64,000 nucleotides of DNA from Zantedeschia hybrid cultivar (lineage: Eukaryota; Streptophyta; Magnoliopsida; Alismatales; Araceae): contig JARZZO010000014.1 of NCBI GenBank assembly GCA_030544215.1, positions 20,060,234-20,124,233 of the forward strand. The letters are read 5' to 3'. The notes beneath the pieces were generated by a model. It made no database searches. It had not been told where the DNA came from and saw only the letters and a list, made by a program, of their open reading frames with translations. The translations under genes and the position numbers were made by a program. Below are positions 58,457 through 64,000 of this stretch, piece after piece (the first letter of the stretch is position 1; every line of letters starts with the position of its first letter).

Positions 58457-59088
58457 CTAGCGAATTTTGCGGGCTTCCTCTTTGGTTACCCACATTTCCT
58501 TTATTTGGAAGCTTCTATCCTCTATTGGATTGCCCCCAATCCGAGGCATAGATTTGCCCCCATTCCGAGACATGGAGTTGCCCCCATTCCGAGGCATGGA
58601 GTTGCCCCCTGCTCGGAGCGTAACATTGCCCCGTGCTCGAGGCATGGCAAGCTCTGGTATAATTATTGGCTCCTGACAAGCATAATGGGTTGTAATGATG
58701 GGCTGTAATGGATCTTAGGAACGATGGGTTGCCCGCCATCCAGACGAATGTGCAGGTTCCCCACCAATATAGTTTTCCCCGTCTTAGATGGGTTTGCGGT
58801 TAGAACCTTCCGCTTTTGCCTCCTATTGGATGAGGAGGCTGGAGAGATGCTGATGGTATTGATGGCGAGCACTCGCCTACGTCCGCCGCCGTTGTTGCTT
58901 CTTCTGGCGCGAGAAGCGCGCCTCTTCTTCTTCTTTTCCGGAGTAGGCTCCGGTGCCGGAACGACTCCCAGAAAGTATGGAGATCCTATCACTGCGGGGA
59001 AGTCCCCGAAGCATGTTGGCGTGGTCAGATATCCACACTGTGTGTGAGTCGCCACCACAAGTGGGGCATACGTGACCCTTGCCGCCAC
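58457..59088 (-). other. Element leader with short ORFs and 24-bp repeats
   Basis: A 141-residue frame at 58663-59088 carries a basic stretch (KKKKRRASRARR). At about 58540-58640 four or five ~24-bp repeats (CATGGAGTTGCCCCCATTCC type) encode GGNSMPRN-like peptides. No family was recognised; this is the untranslated or leader part between the primer-binding site and gag. Confidence 0.4.
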
Positions 59089-59192
59089 GGTCGTCTGTTA
59101 AGCAGAAACTCGATCACCTGCATAAGACATGACAAAGTTAGTAGTAGAGTTGTGGTGAGGACATCACTGGACGGAGAGATGAAGGGAAAGAG

Positions 59193-59212
59193 AGGTCCCA
59201 CCGGGCGTGCCA
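59193..59212 (-). promoter_or_regulatory. Primer-binding site
   Basis: The minus strand reads TGGCACGCCCGGTGGGACC, two bases (GA) from the end of the right LTR. It begins TGG as required to pair with a tRNA CCA end. The donor tRNA was not assigned. Confidence 0.65.
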
Positions 59213-59214
59213 TC

Positions 59215-61317
59215 TGTTTGGAACCTAACCTAGATGTCTCTCCTATCTGATTATTTAAAAATCCATGTCGTTTTTGTTCTTTTTGTTTTTATCTGGAGAA
59301 ATATAGGTCGATTTTATGTATTTTATTTTTGGACTATGAGAGCTTGGGATTAGCTCTCAGGGAGTCTGGGACTTCGGATCAGGCGAAGATCCGAATATAT
59401 GACCTCTCTCCACTGACCTCAGTCAGTGTTAATTACGATAAACAACCGCTCGACAACCCTTGATTAACCGTCCGTTCATGCCCTTATAACATGCAACACT
59501 ACTACTACAGGCAGCACATGAATACGAAGATATGTTTTAGGCTAAGCTCTTGGCTTCACCTAAGTTTAGGATGGGTTTATAATTGATTGGGGGACTTTTT
59601 AAAAGGTTTTGGATTGACTCCGAGTTATCTAGATTGATTCAAAGTATTTTAGACCCATAAGGGTATTTTTGTAATTATGCCAAGGTAGAAGGTATAGAGG
59701 TATTATGGTCACTTTAGTGTGTAAAATGAGTTTTAATGATTTAGGAAGGTTTCAAAACCTTAGGAGGTATTTTAGAGTTATTTCAAGTGTGTTTGGATTG
59801 TAAGGATATTTTGGTAATTTTACCCGAATTGGATTTCTAGACTTAAAGTCTATTTTTATATTTTTCTGAGATTTTTATTTATTTTTATCATACTGAGGAT
59901 ATTTTGATAATTTTATCTATCTTATTAAAGTTTGGAGGGTATTTTGGGCATATGAGAGGTTTTGATATTTTTTAAGAATTTTATGTGATTTTTACAGATT
60001 TTTATCATGGGTGAGGATATTTTGTAATTTTATTAAGTTCTAAGGACATTTTGGTCATTTCGAAAATTTTATATGTTTTCAGATTTGGTTCTCTGTTTTT
60101 TACTGTTTTTTACTGAATTTTTATTAATTTTACTTATTTTTATTAATTAATTGGATATATGAAGGATATTTAAGTCATTTTTTTGAGTTTATGTAATTTT
60201 CAGATTTGGTTTCCTGATTTTTACTGAGAATTACTAGGTTTTACAGAATTTTTCTGATTTTTATATTCATTTTACTGATTTTAAATATTTTTTATAGATT
60301 TTACTAATTAATTAAGTATGGGGGGTATTTAAGTTATTTTTTAACTTAAGTATATTATTTTATGTCTCAATATTTTATTATTGAGTTTTGATTATGAGTC
60401 TAGATTTAATTATGTATGGGATGAGGCCAAAGGTATTTTAGAACATTTAATTATGTACTTATGTATTTTAATTAGTTATTAAACTAACTAATAATTTAAT
60501 TATATATGTGAAAATATAATAATATAATGTTACTTAAGTAATAGATTTATAAACACACATGCACACATATATGCTCAAAGAACAAATATTGGCATTTCAT
60601 TCATTATTTCGGCATAATCTCCGTCTTATAAAACGGCAATTTTTACAATATAAATTCGGCAGAGCTTCCCCTTAGGAATAAACCTTAGGAAAAGAGTCCT
60701 CTGAGAAAATATCTCCTCCAAACGCAGCAAACCCGGACAAGAGCACCGGATTTGGTCTTCAAATGGGCAGAGTTTCCCCTAGGAATTTTTGGGCTAAGAT
60801 GGGCATGGAGTGCTTCTTACCCCTTGGGGGGTATTTATAGGCCTTGGAGGCCTTAACTGGTGGGGGTACCCACCGAGGGACTTTAAGGTGGGGGGTGCCA
60901 CCGGAGTTCTTTGAGGTGGGAGGTCCCACCGGAATTCTTTGAGGTGGGGGGTACCCACCGGTTTGCTTCTCTCTCTTCTCATTTTCTCTTTTTTTCTATT
61001 TAATAAGGGTGAGAGGAGAGAGAGGTTAAAGAGGAGAGGGGGGGCCCGGTGGGCAACCCCACCGGTTGGGGGTGGGGGGCTTCCCCCCTTCCATCTTTTT
61101 CTTTAAAAAAGGGGTTCCAACAGGGGTACCCACCGGAATTCTTTGAAGTGGGGGGGTACCCACCAGTAACAAATGAGAGAGAGAGGTGGGTGGGCACCCC
61201 CACGTGGGGGGTGCCACCGGTTAGACCCCCCCCCCCCCCCCCACCGGCTTAGGCAACCGGTGGGGGGGGGGGGGGGCTTCCCCCTTCCCTCCTTTTTCTT
61301 TTAAAGAGGGTCCAACA
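59215..61317 (-). repeat. LTR (5' LTR in element orientation)
   Basis: This is the 2103-bp right LTR. On the minus strand it starts TGTTGGACCC and ends GGTTCCAAACA. It contains a TATA box at 60831-60840 and an expanded U3 (60880-61300) with several copies of GGTGGG..ACC / GGTACCCACC words and long G or C runs. Confidence 0.88.
60831..60840 (-). promoter_or_regulatory. LTR TATA box
   Basis: The minus strand reads CTATAAATAC about 480 bases into the LTR. This would be the element's own promoter, firing leftward. Confidence 0.65.
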
Positions 61318-61322
61318 CCCGT

Positions 61323-62958
61323 CCAGCTTCGGTGGTATCAATCTAGTACTGGGCCAAAATTGGCCATATCAGGCCACAGTATCAGTCTAGTATCATAATT
61401 TTAGTTTTTATTTTTATTTTTATTTTTTTGCATTTCTGGTACCAGTTTCACCCATGGAAGGCAGGATCCCGATTCGGATCGGGATCAGCCGGTGCTGATC
61501 CGGCCGGAATCGGCCGATCCTGGCCAATTTGGGCCACTTTCGGCCGATCCGGCCAGCCGGTCCGATCCGAAATTCCCTGGACTTTCACCCTTGTATCGGT
61601 GCCTATACCTATCGGCCGATACTGCCATCCAGGCATAGGGGTCATGCTACAAGTTTGCACCCCCTAACTTTATAACCTACCATATTTAAGAAAAAGGAGG
61701 GAGAAGCCAATTGAGGAAGCAATAGCCGCCGTCCCCATTTCCACTGTGCGTCCATTGTCATCCAAATACGTATGTTTTGACTTTCTCCTCCTCATCTTCT
61801 TCTCCTTTTCCTCCTGCACCTCCCTTCTTCCTATTTCTCTCTTCTTCTTCACCTCTATCTTTGCAAAAAGGGGGCTGTGACACAAATTTTAGGGATTTGC
61901 GGCTATAAAAGATGACGAATCACAAACCCAATGTGAACCTCATTGTGTTGGCATTTCACTTTTCAGATCGGACCCTGGAAGCAGCAATTTTCTAGGATTC
62001 GTCAGCATCATTTATCTATATCACATACATTGAGCGATCGCATGTTGTGGTTTTGGGGAAAACAATAACTTCTTTATGTCGAGAATAACACCATCTTCCC
62101 CTAGACAACTCATGGACAGGGGACCCAAACGCCATGACCCACCCCTCACCATCTAGCCCTGGCCCTAGGCCAACCTGAAGTTTGAGTTTGAACATACAGC
62201 CTCCACTTCCTGAGGCAAGAGTCATAGCACAAATGAGAACTTACTGACAGGATGGAATGTGAAGTTAGAAAGAATGCACTGTTTCCTTTGATTTCACCAC
62301 TTATATATGCAGTACAGTATTTGTTGTCTGCATAAATTAAGAAACCAATAGGGCAAGAGATGGACGAACAGAAATGATCCCGATTGAAACCCATCTGGTT
62401 TTAGTTTCGGGTTTATATATTGAACTCTAATGTAATAATGTACGAGGAATGAAATATGACCTATTATAAATTTATTATTGTTACTGGATACACTTCTTTA
62501 GGAAAAAAAAATGTACACGTACAGGGTAGATATAATTTAAATTAGAAGCTCATTTTTATTGTATTATGCTCAGAAAGTTATGTTTCAGCAGCCAACAAGG
62601 ATCCAAAAAGGAGAAAAAAAAAAGGCACAAGCAGAGGACCTCTTCCACTGCTTCCTGTCTGGCCTAACCTCTACTTCTGCATGTTACTGTAGCTACTCCC
62701 TGATGCTGTCCACTGCCAGCTTGCTGCATGTGAGACACATTTTCCTTTTTTCTCTGTCCTTTTTTCTTTGCCTACTTTTCCATCCTTCCCCTCTTCTTCA
62801 CTTTTCATTCTCCTTTATTCATTTTTCATTCTCCTACATATCCATCCTTCCCCTCTTCTTTACTTTTCATTCTCCTCTTTGTCATTTTCTTTTTTGTCTT
62901 TCCTCCTACCTTCTTTTTGTCTACACATATTTATGAGGCCATTTCAGGACTGGCATGA
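61323..62958. other. Spacer between two related LTR elements
   Basis: The left ~320 bases are GGTATC/GATCCGGCC-type palindromic repeat. The rest has short ORFs only (longest 125 residues at 62559-62936, low-complexity Phe/Leu/Ser from a CT-rich tract). No FAM135-like upstream exon was recognised. Confidence 0.5.
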
Positions 62959-64000
62959 TGTTGAAACCCTTTTTTAAAGCAAAAGGGAGAAGGGGGAAAC
63001 CCCCCCACCGGTTGGGGAACCCCCCCACCGGTTCCAAGAGGGAAACCGGTGGGGGGGGGAGGAGGATCCCTCCCTTCTCTCTCATTTTAAAATTCAAAGA
63101 AAAGGGGAGGGGATTAATTAGGATGGAGGGAGTTAATGAGAATCTTAACCCCATTCACACATGGGTTAAGAATCTCATGTGAACCCCATTTAATACCCAT
63201 CCTTAAACCCCTTTCACATGAGGCCAAAACCTGAATTTATGGGGTTTAAACCCTTTTCACATTGGCCAAAACCCCCCCCAAACCTGAAACCAGGGCATTG
63301 AAGAGCCCAAAAAAGTAAAAAAGTGGAGGAAATGGGGGAGAAGAACCCTCCCCCCACCGGTTCCCAAAGTTCCCAAACCGGTGGGGGGGAGCCAACCGGT
63401 GGCACCCCCCCTCACCGGTTGGGAACCGGTGGGGGGGGGGTGCCCACCGGATTCTCCCCCCCTCTCTCTCTCATTTTTTTATGCCCTCTCTCTCCCTCTC
63501 TCACCCATGTGATTAAAAAAAAATAAAAAAAGAGAGGGGGAGGAGGAAGAGGCAACCGGTGGGTACCCCCCACCTCAAGCCAAACCGGTGGGTACCCCCC
63601 ACCTCAAGCATTCCGGTGGGTACCCCCACCGGTTAAGGCTTTGAAGCCTATAAATACCCCCCAAGGGGTAAGAAGAAGCCCCATGCCCATTTGGCCAAAA
63701 ATTTCCTAGGGGAAACTCTGTCAATTTGAAGACCAAATCCAGTGCTCTTGCCCGGGTTTGCTGCGATTTGGAGGCGATATTTTCTTGGAGGGCTATCTTC
63801 CTAAGGTTTATTCCTAAGGGGAAGCTCTGCTAAATTTATGTTGTAAAATCACCGTCCTATAAGACGGGATTATGCCGAAATAATGAATGAAATGCCCATG
63901 TTGTTCTTTGAGCATATGTGTGTGCATGTATGTTCATGAATCTATTATTTAAGTAACACTATGTTACTATATTTTCATATGCAAAATAATTAGTCTTATA
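62959..64000 (+). mobile_element. 5' LTR of a second related element, opposite orientation, cut by the window end
   Basis: It starts TGTTGAAACCCTTTTTTAAA, matching the minus-strand start of the 59215-61317 LTR. It then has the same G/C-run U3, the TATA context GCCTATAAATACCCCCC, AGACCAAATCCAGTGCTCTT and AAGACGGGATTATGCCGAAA. At least the first ~1.04 kb of the LTR is present. Whether it is solo or full-length cannot be seen. Confidence 0.85.
63648..63656 (+). promoter_or_regulatory. LTR TATA box of the second element
   Basis: CTATAAATA followed by CCCCCCAAGGGG, the same context as in the other two LTRs; it would fire rightward. Confidence 0.65.

Larger units (their letters stand above)
47250..61317 (-). 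mobile_element. Non-autonomous LTR retrotransposon, 14.1 kb, with decayed gag and tandem arrays
   Basis: Two LTRs (47250-49079 and 59215-61317) end TG...CA, flanked by the 5-bp duplication CCCGT (47245-47249 and 61318-61322). A primer-binding-site-like word lies next to the right LTR and a polypurine tract next to the left LTR, so transcription runs right to left. The internal order is leader, gag (58294-56693), repeat-bearing ORF (56783-55926), duplicated zinc knuckle (55929-55672), unknown ORF (55233 down), then about 4.3 kb of tandem arrays. No protease, reverse transcriptase, RNase H or integrase motif was found. The CHHC knuckles and layout suggest a Ty3/gypsy Tat-like lineage (inference). 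The LTRs differ at roughly one base in ten over the first ~270 by eye, so the insertion is not recent. Confidence 0.85.

Noticed and set aside
62559..62936. 125-residue + ORF, Phe/Leu/Ser-rich
   Set aside because: Derived from a repeated CCTTCCCCTCTTCTT-type CT tract; no membrane-protein family features beyond composition.

Overview
The window is plant nuclear DNA. It holds intron-split genes with U2-type splice sites, GC-rich exons in an AT-rich matrix, and a dense load of plant transposons (Helitrons, hAT and Mutator MITEs, a plant SINE, RTE and L1 LINE tails, long solo LTRs, a 14 kb LTR retrotransposon). The GC-rich single-exon ROH1-like gene and the very long introns suggest a monocot with a medium to large genome, but the sequence alone does not fix the species.

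Three host genes are supported. (1) A 13-exon WD40-repeat protein gene (+, 4670-26344) codes for only 360 residues across 21.7 kb. Its introns hold a Helitron, a 2.8 kb LTR with an RTE LINE tail inside it, and a hAT-like element that was itself split by a 3.6 kb solo LTR. (2) An intronless ROH1/BYPASS1-like (DUF793) gene (+, 31813-32997) has a CT-rich leader. (3) The C-terminal, catalytic half of a FAM135-like (Arabidopsis ZW18 type) DUF676 serine-esterase gene (-, 39277-46569) has seven exons here; its N-terminal exons were not found. Genes 1 and 3 each appear to use one GC-AG intron.

Layout. 0.4-4.4 kb: a Helitron-like block with a captured GC-rich coding remnant, ending about 260 bp before the WD40 start codon. 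4.7-26.3 kb: the WD40 gene. 26.3-31.3 kb: intergenic DNA. 31.3-33.3 kb: the ROH1-like gene. 33.3-39.3 kb: intergenic DNA with a hAT MITE and a foldback Mutator-type MITE. 39.3-46.6 kb: the FAM135-like gene, with a hAT MITE, an L1 tail, a SINE and a further MITE in its introns. 47.25-61.32 kb: a minus-strand LTR retrotransposon with a 5-bp target duplication, a primer-binding site, a polypurine tract and a decayed gag. It has no recognisable protease, RT or integrase; in their place are about 4.3 kb of tandem arrays with short hairpin-forming monomers. 62.96 kb to the end: the 5' LTR of a related element in the opposite orientation, running off the window.

The most unusual object is the non-autonomous 47.25-61.32 kb retrotransposon with its hairpin-repeat arrays, flanking internal duplications and duplicated zinc-knuckle module. 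No defence system, CRISPR array or bacterial operon is present.
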